Under the pieces are notes generated by a model that saw nothing but the letters and a program-made list of their open reading frames with translations, was not told the origin of the DNA and made no database searches. From Ceratorhiza oryzae-sativae (taxonomy: Eukaryota > Basidiomycota > Agaricomycetes > Cantharellales > Ceratobasidiaceae): a stretch of 64,000 nt of DNA. Positions within the stretch are counted from its first letter, which is position 1. Each line of letters opens with the position of its first letter. The position numbers and the translations under genes are program-made. Positions 1-11,814 of this stretch are shown here, one piece after another. The stretch is from assembly GCA_030998015.1 (NCBI GenBank), contig JARWMV010000235.1, positions 186,001-250,000 on the forward strand. Reading direction: 5' to 3'.

Positions 1-3000
1 TTTTGCTCTGCCTCCCGAGCGCGGTTTCCAAGCAGGAAGACTTTGACGAGTCGTTTATGCGTTATATGGCGCGGTCTCTTCAGTCGACCGAGGAGGGAGC
101 AGACAAGGTAGGCGAGAAGGACTGGGTAGAGTGGTGTGTTCGCACGTATGCGAGGATATATGGCCTTGGGCAGGACTGGGAGGAGTGGGTGACAAAGAAC
201 AACATCACGTTGGAAGGAGCCACGGTTGCGGGAATAGGTTCCCCTTATGTTGGGGCGTTCTCACCTAGGCCGAAGCAGGAGGAAACGCTTGGGTCCCTCT
301 TGCCTGGTTCGAACCCCAACCTCCATCACACCCCCAACGCCCAGACAAAGTCCGCCGTCGCAATCCCAGCTACCGCTCTTACGCCCGAGACGATCGACGA
401 GTTTTTGGCCAGACCAAGCAAATTGAGCACAACGCTCGAACGGGATCGACTCGCCCGAGATGTCTTTTTGAGGATACCGAGTGTCACGATTGCGAAGAGT
501 TTCCGAGTCCTCAACCAAATATTTTTCGCACTTGCCCATGTTCAGCCTGAATCCAACCCTAACCTTCGCCAGTCTCGGTTCATGCGCCTCCCCCGCGGAA
601 CAGATCCAGCGAGCTTGTTCTGTGGCAGCGATGACGTGCCACATTGGCTGACTCGATTAGTGATGACCCAAGTACTGTCACCAGATATGGGGGGTCACGA
701 ACTTCCTACAGACACGACCGCGAGCGCAAGTGGCGGGGCGACTGCGAGCGTGATTCCAGAGGGTGTAAAGGTCTCGAGGACACATGGTCGAGCGGCAGTG
801 CTGTGCAAGTGGATCAGGTTAGGTGAGTTGCGATAGCTATGCTGCCGAACAGGTCCAAGTAACTGAGTCTGTTCGGTTGTGATAGGCGAATTGGCAAGAA
901 TCAACGGCGATGAATGCACGTGGCGCGCGATTCAGGCTGCGGTTTGCGCACGAGCGATTGCGCGATTGGAACGCGTGTTTCGACGTATGTCGGATGAGGA
1001 ACGCGATATCGTTGGTGCTTGGGCTCGAGACGACAAGGCGCGCGGCCTGGGTGGAAGTCGGTGTACTCCCTGGGAAGGAGACGTGCGTGAGCGGATTGGG
1101 CGTGAGATGGAGCGCGCACGTGTCAAGGGCGGCGAAGCGTGGCGGGTTGCACCGTTTGAGGGCGTGCGCTCGATGGTCGACTTGGTCGAGGCAGTCTGGG
1201 GAGCGTGCAAGAGTGGGAGCCTTCCGCTTGGAGATTCGGATGTGGAAGACGTAGTCGGACTTGTGCGGTACTTTAAGAGGTACGCGGCGGATGAAGAAAG
1301 CCTTAATCGGAAGCAGTGAGTATATATCAGCGTGGGTATATGCGTTATTTTCGGAGCTGAGGTCATCAACATTAGCATTGCAGACTACAATGCCCTTTCT
1401 TTCGCAATCGAGCCGAGGCGGAACAGGCACTATGCACCCCACTTTTTCAGGAACAAGCCTCCTCAGTCTTCTCACCCCCTTGCGCCACTACTGTTCCCTG
1501 AGCTGATGCCGACAATCACGATGGTCGACCGGAGCAGTATCGTCAGGGGCAAGAAAGTCTCCAACACCGGGTATGTGGACGGCGAAATGAGTCAAGAACA
1601 CGTCAAGGCAGTTGTGGCGCGAACCAGGGCGTTCCAATCGGATGCGCGTCCCGGCAAGGACGTTAGGCTGGTCGGCGAAGAATTGGGCGAAACAACGTTG
1701 ACCGTGTTTGATGGGGAGCTCGTGCTGAAGCTCATGAAAGAGGAGCCCGTCAAGGAGCGTCCGCCCATGTCGACTTCGAGGTCGACGACCATGTTGAGGA
1801 ACGTGTCGAGGCCGGCGAGTCTAGCAGAAGAGGACGAAGGTTCGATGACGCCAGCTCTTGGTCAGAGCGGTACTGCCCCGAGCCCGATGGCTACGCCTAG
1901 TAAGCTTGAACGCAAGCCGAGCCGGACACCTTCAATCCGTGCTACGCCGTCCTCTCACCTTGAACGCAAACAGAGCGCCGTACGCTCCCGTCGGTCTTCA
2001 CTTCCGTCCATCTCTCAGCGCGCGAGTTTGGTCGTGGCCGAGACGTCGGAAGAACCTCCACTTCGTGCGCTCGTTAGCTCTGGGTCGCTCGAGAGGCTCG
2101 TGGACGTATTGATCAGTGGGCTAGAGGAAGTCGGGATGCAGACGAGTTCTGCAGATGACAACGGCGAAATCTCGTTGCGCGAGGGTCGAACGCGTGGCGT
2201 GAGGGTCGACCATGTGGAGTATTGTAAGATCTTCTGGGGCTTGTTTAGGAGTTTTGTGACGCCGATGGTATTGTTCGAGGTGCGCATCGCAGCTTCAGTG
2301 TGAAGAGCAGTGATTGATCAAGGACTGCTGTTTTTGTAGATGATTCAGAAGCGCTATGTGAATGCTGCGACCCGCAAGTCCTTTTCGGGGCAGCTGAGTT
2401 TTGTATCGCATTCGTCTCGCTCTGAAGCGGACGCCGAATACAAGGCTGAAATCATCCAAACGCTCACAAACTGGATCATCGAAGGCGGTGGAGGTCAAGA
2501 CTTGCTGGACGATACCGAGTTTTTCGACGGCATGCACAAGTTTTTGTTCCATTCGGATGCTCCCGAGCTCGGTTCCCTACGTGATTTGTTCAAGCGTGTG
2601 ACGCGCCGGCCAGCTCTAGAAGTCGTCCCTGGACCGTCGGGTGGCGTCACTTCGGCTGGATTTGGCAGCTCGGCACCGAGTTTGGATGACATTGATCCTG
2701 AGACCTTGGCCGATAATTTGGATGCAATTGCTGCGGCCGCGTTCAAGCCCGTTACGGTGACGGTAAGTGCAAGGCTGGTATTTGGCAACACGGCGTTGAC
2801 TCGTTTTGCAGGACCTAGTTGTTGCGTTGGATTTACTCGAGACTCAGTCTGCGGATCGGCTGGGGTGGTACGTTGTCAGTGACGCGATGGCCACCAACGA
2901 CGACTTGTCCATTCAGAACATCTATACCCAGCTACAAGAGGCCGACACATCTCCGCTCATCAACGAGATGGGGCCCGACAAGTTTGTCCGCAACTTGCCG

Positions 3001-5383
3001 TCGAGTATCCGAAGCGTGTTCAGGGCGCATGACATCGTGCGACGGTGGGCCATCATGAATATTGTCGCTCCACGGCTGGGCGTCCAAGCTAGGCAGGCAC
3101 GCATCGAGCTCTTTTTGCAAACTATCGAGGTCTGTCGGCTCCGGACGGCCGATTCGAGGGACATTCACCAGCCATCCATCCGGACATTCACCGAAACAGC
3201 ATTGGGCGCGGCATTGTGTTCGCCCGAGAGCCGGCTGTTTGCACGTGCCTGGCAAGACGTGGGTGCTGCTCGAGGTGCGAGCATCGAGTCCCTTTCGAGC
3301 TTACTCGCTACACCGAGGGCGGAGACGATTCGTTCTTCGCGCCGAATGACGGCTGATATGGGTTGGTTGATCGAGTGCATGCTCGAGCTATTAAGTCTTC
3401 CGGACAAGTCGTACGCGGGCGAGAGTGGTGTAGAGTTGGTCAATTTCGAGAAGCGCAGGTGAGTTTTGGCGTTTCGTTGGGGTGGATGCATGCTTATAGA
3501 CCCACGTTTCTAGATATTTATTCAACCTGATCTCAAACGCGCCGAATTTACAACCCTTACGGCGGCAGCAACTACGTTCAAACACGCATCGTGCGGATGT
3601 GGACCGGATGACGAGTATGCAACGCGAGATTGCGGATTCCTACTACGAGCTGCGCGTGTTGAAGGAGGAGGCGCACAAGGAGAACATGAACTCGCCACTG
3701 CACGCCCAACCACGGAAACTTATTCGACCGTTCCAGCGCTTAGTAATCGAGCAGGCGGACAAAAATAAACGAGACAAGTACGCACGGGAGAGACTTCAAA
3801 AGGAGCTCAGGGCCGAACGACTCGTCTCTGAACGTCGAGAGGACAATATCACCAAGGCAATGTTCCCCAAGGGTCATCACGGTCAACGTAAAAAGAGCAG
3901 AAGCATGTCTGGTTTCTTTACGATGCTTCGTCCGATCTCGGCCGCGTGGTCGAGCGGAAAGGTCCCTATGGAGCCCCGCACGCTTGAAGAACTCGATTTT
4001 GAGCCGATCGGCAAGCCGTCCTGGGTGCTCAACTTGGCTGGTGCTCAAGCACAGGATTTTGTTAACAAACAGCGTTCATTCTTGATTCGCGTCCGGACCG
4101 AGGATGGGGGATTGTATTACCTTCAAGCGATGGATCAGTCCGACGAAACCGCATGGTTGAACAAGATGCAGGACACGAGCAACACGTTCGCTGCGAGGCG
4201 GTTGACGTACCAGGGCACTAAACCCGAGCCTGGAGAGATGGGTGCACCGGGTTGGAAGCCGAGTGCGAAGCATCCCAATCCGGGTAAGTTCAATTCCGAT
4301 GCAACATCTATTCTAGCTAATAGTTGTTTCAGTTTACGGCGTCCCGCTGATCCAGCTGCTCGAACGCGAGTACGGCAAGCCTCCGCCTCCTGAGGCTGTC
4401 CCACGCATCGTCAAAGTGTGTATCCAGGAAATCGAAGCGCGGGGGCTCACCGAATCCGGCATTTGTCAGTTTCTTTTGGAGATTGTTGTTTCATTCTGCG
4501 CTAACTCTTGGCTTCAGACCGCTTGGTACCTGCCAGCACCGATCTCGCTCAACTCTGCGATGCTTTTGATTCTGGTGAGTTATGACTACAGCTATCAAAT
4601 GGGAGCGAATGCCAAGACTCGATTTACAGGGGCTGCTCTCAACGCACCACTCGACCCATACATGGATATCATGACTTGCACCTCGGCGCTCAAAGCCTGG
4701 TTCCGTGAATTGCCCGAGTGCGTATTTACCAACTCTATGTATCATAGCCTTATGAATGCAATGCGTGAGTTTCATTCCGTTCCTGGAGGTTCACCGCTGA
4801 CGCTCAGACAGGCGACACAAACTTTGATTCCAAGTACACTCGGCTACGTGAGCTCATCCACATGTTGCCACCAAACAACTTCCATCTCCTGCGCACTATT
4901 TTCGAACATCTCGATCGGTGAGTCGATATCACGCGTCATATACTTGATTCTTATTTCGTCTCTGGCAGAGTGACCGACTTTGAGGAACAAAACCAAATGA
5001 ACGCAGACAATCTCGCCACTTGTTTCTCACAGAGTATCATCTTCCCGCCTCGTATTGGCGATTCAAAACCGTTCCCAATCGACATAGCGGAGCGTCACCA
5101 GCTCGTCAAGAGTCTGATTGTTCAAGTGAGTCTGAATTAGTTCTGGCTTAAATCCGGAATTGACCGTGTCTTACAGTACCACTGGATCTTCGAGGAGGTA
5201 GAAGGCGACCATGAAGAGGAAGAGGAAGAGGAAGAGGACATGGATGACGATAATGAGAACGCGGTCGCTTCCGATTCCGAGGATCTGGACGGCCCAGAGG
5301 TGACCCCCATGAGCATGTCGCGCCTCAACATCTCCAGCATGTCAGAAGACGATATCCATCTCAACGGATCCCACACCACCTAG
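1..5383 (+). CDS. BEM2: Bem2-like Rho GTPase-activating protein (RasGEF-type region, PH, RhoGAP), 5' end outside window
   Basis: Stimulates GTP hydrolysis by Rho-family GTPases in cell polarity. The start lies upstream of the window. About a dozen exons can be followed to the stop at 5381-5383. Seen in order: a helical Ras-GEF-like region (to about 1317); a RasGEF-N-like segment (SLERLVDVLISGL near 2090, FWGLFRSFVTPMVLFE near 2230-2280); a long helical region; a PH-like domain (KPSWVLNLAGAQAQDF to AWLNKMQ, about 4010-4170); and a RhoGAP domain from GVPLIQLLEREYGKPP (about 4333). The arginine finger GIYRL is formed across the intron ending at 4516, and NADNLATCFSQSIIFPP lies near 5000. The C-terminus is a Glu/Asp-rich tail. 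The RasGEF-like, PH, RhoGAP order is that of yeast Bem2. Exon junctions are my reading; the family call is firm, strict Bem2 orthology is inferred. Confidence 0.8.
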
Positions 5384-5646
5384 CCAACTGGCAAAGCGTC
5401 TTTCCTTTCTTTCTCGCCTTGGACACATCTGCCCGTACGTTTTGACAACATGACTTATTTTTGTTGTTTCCCTTTTTATGTGTAGATGTACTTATTTGTG
5501 TACTATCACCGGCACTGTGTCTTGGAGATTTAGTATTTTTTCGGCGCGACTGTTTTTGGTCGGGTTCAAATAAATATTCATGTGGATCAAGCGGGGGAAC
5601 AGCAAGAGAAATAAATCACACGAGCAAGAGATGCCTAACAATAGGT

Positions 5647-6405
5647 TTACTTGACGACGGAATTCGCATTTCGAACTGAGCGGTATGCCTGCATAGATGC
5701 CGGGTTCTGGGATGTGGAAGTTAGTTGATTAAACAGATATCCGTACCACATGAACGAGGAAACGTACGAGGGATTTGATGAGCTCATAGATGCTCTTGTC
5801 ATGGTAGCGTAGCCCGGAAGCGGGATCTGTGTATGGTCCCTACAAAGAGACGCGGGTATTAGTCTCATGTTGTCTGTACGAGTTTGCTGTGACCAACCTC
5901 CAGGCCGGTAATGTCGCAGTAGTGTTTTTGAGGAAGAACTGAGGGAGGAGCCTCAATCGACGTGACTGAACCAACACTCAGTCGACAGCTCCTGATCCGA
6001 AAGAAATTGACCCACAAGTTGCAGCTTCTGGATCTTCTGCCCAGTCTACATCCATCCCTTGAGATTTGGCTTTTTCGCGACCAAGCTTCTCTCTCTCTCG
6101 CTCCGCACCGAGGACTTGCTTCGCGCTCTTTGCTCGTCGATTGACGTTTTTAGTGTAGGCCGGATTCTTAAATGGACGAGGGTAATGTGCGTATGAAAGC
6201 GATTCTACAAAGCTCTGTGGGGGAGTTAGACATCATAAACTGGAAAGATAGGTACAAATGTTGACTTGCTGGAGGTTGAGGTGTTGAAGGCTGAACTACC
6301 GGCGTCGGAGCAGCAGATTTTCGCTTCCCTCCTTTAGGTGGCCTGGTTTCAACGCGCGTTAGAAATTCCAGCAGACTATGCCAAATATTTTCAATGTGCC
6401 TACAT
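5647..6405 (-). CDS. IES6: INO80 chromatin-remodelling complex subunit 6 (YL1-C domain protein)
   Basis: Ies6 is a small subunit of the nuclear INO80 remodeller. The last exons spell the YL1-C signature: HYCDITGLE joined to GPYTDPASGLRYHDKSIYELIKS, ending NPASMQAYRSVRNANSVVK and stop 5647-5649. Upstream, YAHYPRPFKNPAYTK followed by a basic ERERE helix is the typical Ies6 middle region. At least six exons and five short introns (around 5711-5760, 5840-5897, 5965-6015, 6210-6255, 6343-6403) join in frame. The only start I can find has its codon split: AT at 6405-6404 and G at 6342, across an intron with a TTCTAAC branch site. An in-frame TAA lies upstream. The gene runs opposite to both neighbours, tail to tail with the RhoGAP. 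Confidence 0.85.
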
Positions 6406-6567
6406 TTGGTTCGGCGGTGGACGTCGGGTTCGAACTGGTTATTTGCAACTGTGATTGGCGGTTAGATAATCAAGTGATCCGCGGTGGCTATAAGTGGCGT
6501 TTGTAATGTGGATCCTGCCCTTTGCAACTTCCACCACCGTCTCCAGAGTCCGCCTTACCAGTTAGCC

Positions 6568-7573
6568 ATGCCCAAAAGAGAGAAGACCCCTTCGCCCGGA
6601 CCCGATGAGCCAAAGTATCTTAGGTGAGTGCTCGTCTTCCCACTTCGAATTTCGGGCCTCGTTGATCGTTGCCTGGCGCATGATTCAGCATTTACAATCC
6701 TTACCCCCCGCATGGTAAGTCTGCTTTGATTAATCCGGAGCTTGAAACATTTCTAATATATTAATTCTTTCTTAGCTACATGTAAGTGCGATGGCATGAA
6801 TGTAAATATCGGCCCCTAATAGGCCCTTCGTAGTGGAAGAAGAGGTCAACGTCAAGGAATGTGCTCGTTGGCTGGCTTGCTTTGTTGGCCCGGAGAACCT
6901 CTACGCGTTGTTCTTCAAACCTTCGGTTGGTAACTTCACTCCACAGCTTGTTCCGTCACCCATTATTCTTCCTTCTAGTCACCAAATGTGGTCATCGCTG
7001 AGGTACTCCTACGCATCAAACTCGTGCGCTTGTCACAAGTGGCCCAATGCTGATGTTACATACAGATCAACAATGAGCTCACGGACAGGAAAATGAGAGA
7101 TATATTGGGCAAACACGAATGGAGCGAGGTTTTTGTCACGCGCGAAGATGAAGATGTGACTTCCTCCCTGGTCTTTTACTCGACGTTTGGAAGTCGTCGA
7201 GAGGTAGAAAAAACTGGTGCGTCTCGTTATGCAAAGTAATGGAAGGGCCGCTTTGACAGATACTCCAGGCTGGAGAACGGTGGAAATCAGCGATGATATC
7301 TTCAAAGGATTCAACCCGACAAAGGCTAAAAAGATTAACTATCCATACCCTAGTGCGTGTCATCCGCCGGATGTAATTCCCAAAATCTTTGCTGAGTTCA
7401 TCGTCTGATTCGTAGAAACAACTTTTTGTGAACCCCCGTCTCTGGCGGGCGAAGTGAATGCGCTTAGGCTTTTTAGATTCCTTCCCGTCAATATTTTCCC
7501 CGAGGGAGCTCGCAGGAACGGAGCGACCCCAGCGGTCGAGCCTCCAAAGCCTGTCGCGCGTGTAGTGCCTGGT
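6568..7573 (+). pseudogene. 5' part of an unrecognised conserved-looking gene, interrupted by a LINE
   Basis: Starts MPKREKTPSPGPDEPKY. Exons continue through VNVKECARWLACFVGPENLYALFFKPS (6840-6925), SPNVVIAE, a block ending SRREVEKT (about 7067-7220), TPGWRTVEISDDIFKGFNP (about 7260) and, after an intron ending at 7414, KTTFCEPPSLAGEVNALR into the insertion site. Between 6715 and 6832 either one 118-bp intron or two introns around a 6-nt microexon keeps the frame. I do not recognise the family. The reading frame enters the 15-bp repeat at 7559-7573 and resumes in the same frame after the copy at 14008-14022, so the LINE sits in coding sequence. In this haplotype the gene is probably disrupted, unless the antisense LINE is spliced out. 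Confidence 0.6.
7559..7573. repeat. LINE target-site duplication, left copy
   Basis: CGTGTAGTGCCTGGT, identical to 14008-14022. The bases just outside differ (g at 7558, t at 14007), so the duplication is 15 bp. A duplication of this length is normal for endonuclease-driven target-primed integration. Confidence 0.9.
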
Positions 7574-7932
7574 TGTTGTTGTTGTAATCCAGTTTATTCT
7601 GTCCGCTCAGCCCGCGGCTATGTAAGACAGTTACAACAGTTTGTGGTATAGGAAACCGCCTTCTACCCCGCCCCATCGTCGGCCCCTGAGCCTGTTATCC
7701 CAATACTCCGAGCAATGCCCGGCAGACGAGCCTACGCCCCCCTGCCATCCGACCTTCTAGGTCGTTTTAGTGCCCCAGAGCTCCCAAAACTGCAACTGAG
7801 TTTTGTGTCCTTTCTGGTAGTCTCCTGGTTCTCTTCGCCCGATCTTGTGTATCTTAATGTGTATGTGTTCTAATGTATGCGGTGTTATCCTTTTAGTCAA
7901 TGCGCGAATTGGTACAGTCACCTGTTCGTCCG

Positions 7933-10900
7933 TTATAGTAGTCCTATGCGCTCGAGGTATTGCATCAAATGCTTCGTCGCCTTCCCTGGTTCCAGCAGAG
8001 CCCTAAACGATCTTGACGCGTCTCCCAAATCGCGCGTTCTCAGTACCCGTTCCGCCTTGTGCGCCGGACAGATCATCAGCACGTGGAATATCGTCTGGTC
8101 TTGAAGCTTGCAGTTCGGGCACGTTGGGGAGTCGATGATTTTGAATCGGCTGAGGTACGCTGCAACCGGGAAGTGCTCGAGACGTAGTTGGACCAAAGCT
8201 GCAAAATCGCGTCGGGGAAGGGCCTTGGCCATCTTGAAAAAGTTGAGCGACGGGTATGTTGGGTCTAGGTTCTGTAATCTGTCTTTTCTTATTGTGTCTT
8301 CAACTTCTTCCTTCCATCGGCGTAAAAGTAGTTTCCGGAACATTCGAATCGCCGCCGTAGGATTGATCGGTATGCGTCCTCTCAGATGTCCCGGGAGCAG
8401 TTCGATTTGACTTCTGCCGCCTTGCCCTGCATCTCTCGCCGCCTTGTCCGCCTTCTCGTTTCCGTCCACTCCTTCGTGTCCTGGTATCCATCTTGCTTCG
8501 ATTCTTGCCTGCCCGTGTCTCTCCGATACCCTGCGCAGTAAGGATGCCATGTCAGCAAACATGTTCGACAACTGTTTCGTCTTTCCTGCCTCCAGCGTGC
8601 GCAGCACCGCCTGGTTATCCACAAATATAGCTGCGTCCTCAAACGGCCATCTCTCCGTCTCTAGTAGGTGCAGACCAAGCTGCAGGCCTATAATCTCTGC
8701 CTCGTACACCTCGTGCTCCTCGTCTGAGCCCAAGTACACCTTGAGTGTTCGATCCACCGCTCCATCTCTGACTAGCACCGCCGCAGCTCCTACTCCGCCG
8801 TCTTTCATGGACCCGTCCGTGTAGATTTTTACATCTGCTGCAAGATTCTTCTCAGCTTCTATCGCCTCCTCTCGTGTCTCGTCTATCGTGATCTTAAGTT
8901 TTGAGAGTATTCTCCGTAATTCCCCGCTCTGGGCTCTCGGTGCAAAATCTGCCACATTAACTTCAGTAGTCATGAATAGGATGTGTAAAGGTGAACGATG
9001 CTCAGCTGGTATGTGTTTCCCTTCTCGGTCGACCAAACTCCTGAGCGGATGGCTTTGCGGGATCGATGCTAGCCGTACCGCCGCCCGATGACAGGCCCTT
9101 TGCAGTTCTAGCTTCACCGGGAGAATGCCGGCATGTACATCGAGTGCGTCGGTTGGTGATGTTCGCAGGGCGCCCGTTATATTGAGTGCTGAGATACGTT
9201 GGATTGTCTGTAATCGTTTCGTGAAACCCGCCGCGCCGAGGTCTCTGGTTCCGAGTTCATTCCTGCGGACGTGTTCCCACCAAACGTCAGCTGCATAAGT
9301 CACTTTTGGTAGAAAAACTGCCTGATGTAGACGACGCGCTGCCTCCGGCTTCAGGCCGTGCCTCGTTCTGGACACTCTCCTCAAGAGATTGACCCAGGTG
9401 GAAGCCGTCTTTAGCACTCCAGCTCTCTGCTCTCCCCATCTCAACTCCTCGTCGAATATCACCCCGAGGAAACGGTGCGATTTAACCGGCTCAATCAGCA
9501 CACCTCCAATCTGAATCGCCTCGGCTTTTTTCTCCTTGCTCCTCGTAAATCCAACTAGTGCCGTCTTGTCCAGCGCAAACTCCGAGGTGTGCAGCTTCGC
9601 CCACTTTAACGCCCCATCTTCCCTTTCCAACATGTCCTTGAGCATCTCCTCCGCCTGCTCCATATTCGCCGCCCTCGTCAAAAGAGCCACATCGTCAATA
9701 TATCCAACCGCTAGCTCCTCCCGTTTGCCCCTCCCTTTTGGTTCTTGGGCTACCCTAATTAGATCGCTGTTGTAGAATATATAAAAAATACACGAGAGCG
9801 GACAGCCCTGGTCTATCCCATGTTTGATTTCGAATTTTCCTGATTCGTAGTCGTCGAACTTGAGAACAGTAGTCCGGCCGGCTAGTTTACGCTCCATCCA
9901 AGTTACGTAGTCTTCGGGGATTCCACTTTTCCGAAGGTTGTGAGCCAGCCTGGCCGGGCTCGCGTTTGGGAAGGCTCCCGATACGTCCAAGAAAAGCCCA
10001 GCTACTACGTCTCCGTTGCGCCACGCGTTTTTGATGAACGAAGTGAGTGTGTGCATAGAGTCGGATGTCGTGCGTCCTTGTCGACCTCCGAAGTGGTGCT
10101 CCGGTAGCAGGTTCCACTTTTCCGCTAGCCTGTTGAGCTCCTCCGCCACACATGCTGACAGTAGCTTTGAGATGACGTTGAGTAGTGCGATAGGTCTGTA
10201 GGCTTTAGGTTTCGAGTAGTCCGGTTTTCCTGGTTTCCGTAAGACTATGGTGGTTGATTCTCGCCAGGCTTGCGGGTAGTATTGTAGAGTGAAGGTTGCT
10301 CGATAGAGGGGAACAAGTAGAGGCACAAGCGTGTCGGCACAGTATATGTAGATGCAGTTGGGTATTCCATCCGGGCCGGGGGCTTTGTACAGCTGAAGTC
10401 TGTCAATCGCGCGGCGCAGCTGCGCACCTGTTACTCTTCGGAATGGTTCTACGTCGTCAATGTAGTCCTCTTCGTCAAAAGGCGCATCGGCTTCCGGAGT
10501 TGGGAAGAGAGTGTCGTAGAAGACCGATCCCTTCTCCTCGTTCGTCTCGCATTTTTGTTGCTCTCCGTTTGGCCTGTCGACTACCAGGGTGGGGACTCGA
10601 GTCGCGCCGCCATCCCCCTTAGCGCTTGTAAGATATCGGTGGGCTGTCCAGAGGTCGTCTGCGTCGGCTGTGTCGATGAAGTTGTTCCAGCACATCTTCT
10701 GCGAGTCTTTCATCGCGTTCCTAAAGTCTTCTTCAGCCTGTTTGAGTTCGTCGTATGCAGGGTGACCAATCTCGTAATCATAACGGTTGACGGTTCTACT
10801 CAGCTTGTTTTTTGCTTTCCAAAGTTCCGTGAGCTGGGGAGTCCACCAACGTTTTGAGTGCGGGCTTTGCTTAATTTCCGGTACCAGTTCTTCGATAGTT

Positions 10901-11814
10901 GCTTGAATGGCTTGCATCAGGTCCCCTAGCCGCTTGTTAAAGTTCCTGACCGTGGTGACTTTTCCTGTAGGCAGCGCATCAGTTCGTGTTTTAAGTTTTT
11001 CGTTGAACTCATCCCAATTCGTCTTCCTGTAGTTCCTTCGAGTCTCTGTCTTCGCCCTTTCGCACGTGAGGTTTATCACTGTGTGGATTGCAAAATGATC
11101 GGTCGAAGTGATATTTGGGTCTGGGGAGGCTGTGCAGAGGTCGACGTAGTCTTCGAGTCTTGACGAAATAAAAACGTTGTCTAGTCTAGAAAGGTTCTGA
11201 GTAGTGTACAGTTTATGTGTAGGCATCCCACCAGGTAGGGTCATAACGAGGTCGTTGTTCGAGGTCAGGTCTATCAACTTCTCCGCTGCCTCCATTCGTG
11301 CGTCCGTGAAAAGGTGTTCGTTCCTTGGTTCATCCCAAAGTGGATGATGTCGATTGAAGTCGCCTAGTAGTATAACGTTGATGTGTCTGGGTAGACTTGC
11401 AAAGTGGGATTCCAAGAGTTCGATTGTATCGTCGTGTGCGCCGTCGTTATAAACATTGTAGATCCTAGTTTTCCCTTGAGAGGTTTCGAGTTCGATTGCT
11501 GTAACATCCGCTGTTCGTAGAGCTACTGTTCGCCAACAGTTGGTTGAGAGTTTCCGATTAACTAGTAGAAGCGATCTAGAGCGAGGTTGGCCGTCATGAA
11601 GGTGGTTCGTAGGGTAGGCTGAGATCCATTTAGATGTAATTCCAATAGCGTTTTTATCTTTGAGTGCCGGTTCCTGAATAGCTAGTATATCCCAGTTGTC
11701 TGGGTTTACTGATTTCATAAGGTCGTGGTGAGCAGTAGGAGACGTGTTAACATTTTGTTGCCATATCCTGAGTTTTCCAAGTCTTGTGTTGTTTGCGTTT
11801 GGTCGTCTAGGCAT
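7933..11814 (-). CDS. LINE ORF2: AP endonuclease, reverse transcriptase, RNase H
   Basis: Intact 1293-aa polyprotein that nicks the target, copies the element RNA and removes RNA. The N-terminal APE-type endonuclease shows WDILAIQEPALKD (about residue 40), LLGDFNRHHPLWDEP (about 150) and STDHFAIHT (about 235). The reverse transcriptase shows YKAPGPDGIPNCIY, RPIALLNVISKLL and the catalytic box YIDDVALL. RNase H carries its acidic residues in KIYTDGSMKDGG, EVYEAEIIGL, FVDNQAV and GNEKADKAA. A C-terminal zinc knuckle CPNCKLQDQTIFHVLMIC (C-C-H-C) ends the protein. Translation from the ATG at 11812-11814 overlaps the end of ORF1 by about 100 nt. Confidence 0.93.
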   Translation of the reverse strand: MPRRPNANNTRLGKLRIWQQNVNTSPTAHHDLMKSVNPDNWDILAIQEPALKDKNAIGITSKWISAYPTNHLHDGQPRSRSLLLVNRKLSTNCWRTVALRTADVTAIELETSQGKTRIYNVYNDGAHDDTIELLESHFASLPRHINVILLGDFNRHHPLWDEPRNEHLFTDARMEAAEKLIDLTSNNDLVMTLPGGMPTHKLYTTQNLSRLDNVFISSRLEDYVDLCTASPDPNITSTDHFAIHTVINLTCERAKTETRRNYRKTNWDEFNEKLKTRTDALPTGKVTTVRNFNKRLGDLMQAIQATIEELVPEIKQSPHSKRWWTPQLTELWKAKNKLSRTVNRYDYEIGHPAYDELKQAEEDFRNAMKDSQKMCWNNFIDTADADDLWTAHRYLTSAKGDGGATRVPTLVVDRPNGEQQKCETNEEKGSVFYDTLFPTPEADAPFDEEDYIDDVEPFRRVTGAQLRRAIDRLQLYKAPGPDGIPNCIYIYCADTLVPLLVPLYRATFTLQYYPQAWRESTTIVLRKPGKPDYSKPKAYRPIALLNVISKLLSACVAEELNRLAEKWNLLPEHHFGGRQGRTTSDSMHTLTSFIKNAWRNGDVVAGLFLDVSGAFPNASPARLAHNLRKSGIPEDYVTWMERKLAGRTTVLKFDDYESGKFEIKHGIDQGCPLSCIFYIFYNSDLIRVAQEPKGRGKREELAVGYIDDVALLTRAANMEQAEEMLKDMLEREDGALKWAKLHTSEFALDKTALVGFTRSKEKKAEAIQIGGVLIEPVKSHRFLGVIFDEELRWGEQRAGVLKTASTWVNLLRRVSRTRHGLKPEAARRLHQAVFLPKVTYAADVWWEHVRRNELGTRDLGAAGFTKRLQTIQRISALNITGALRTSPTDALDVHAGILPVKLELQRACHRAAVRLASIPQSHPLRSLVDREGKHIPAEHRSPLHILFMTTEVNVADFAPRAQSGELRRILSKLKITIDETREEAIEAEKNLAADVKIYTDGSMKDGGVGAAAVLVRDGAVDRTLKVYLGSDEEHEVYEAEIIGLQLGLHLLETERWPFEDAAIFVDNQAVLRTLEAGKTKQLSNMFADMASLLRRVSERHGQARIEARWIPGHEGVDGNEKADKAARDAGQGGRSQIELLPGHLRGRIPINPTAAIRMFRKLLLRRWKEEVEDTIRKDRLQNLDPTYPSLNFFKMAKALPRRDFAALVQLRLEHFPVAAYLSRFKIIDSPTCPNCKLQDQTIFHVLMICPAHKAERVLRTRDLGDASRSFRALLEPGKATKHLMQYLERIGLL

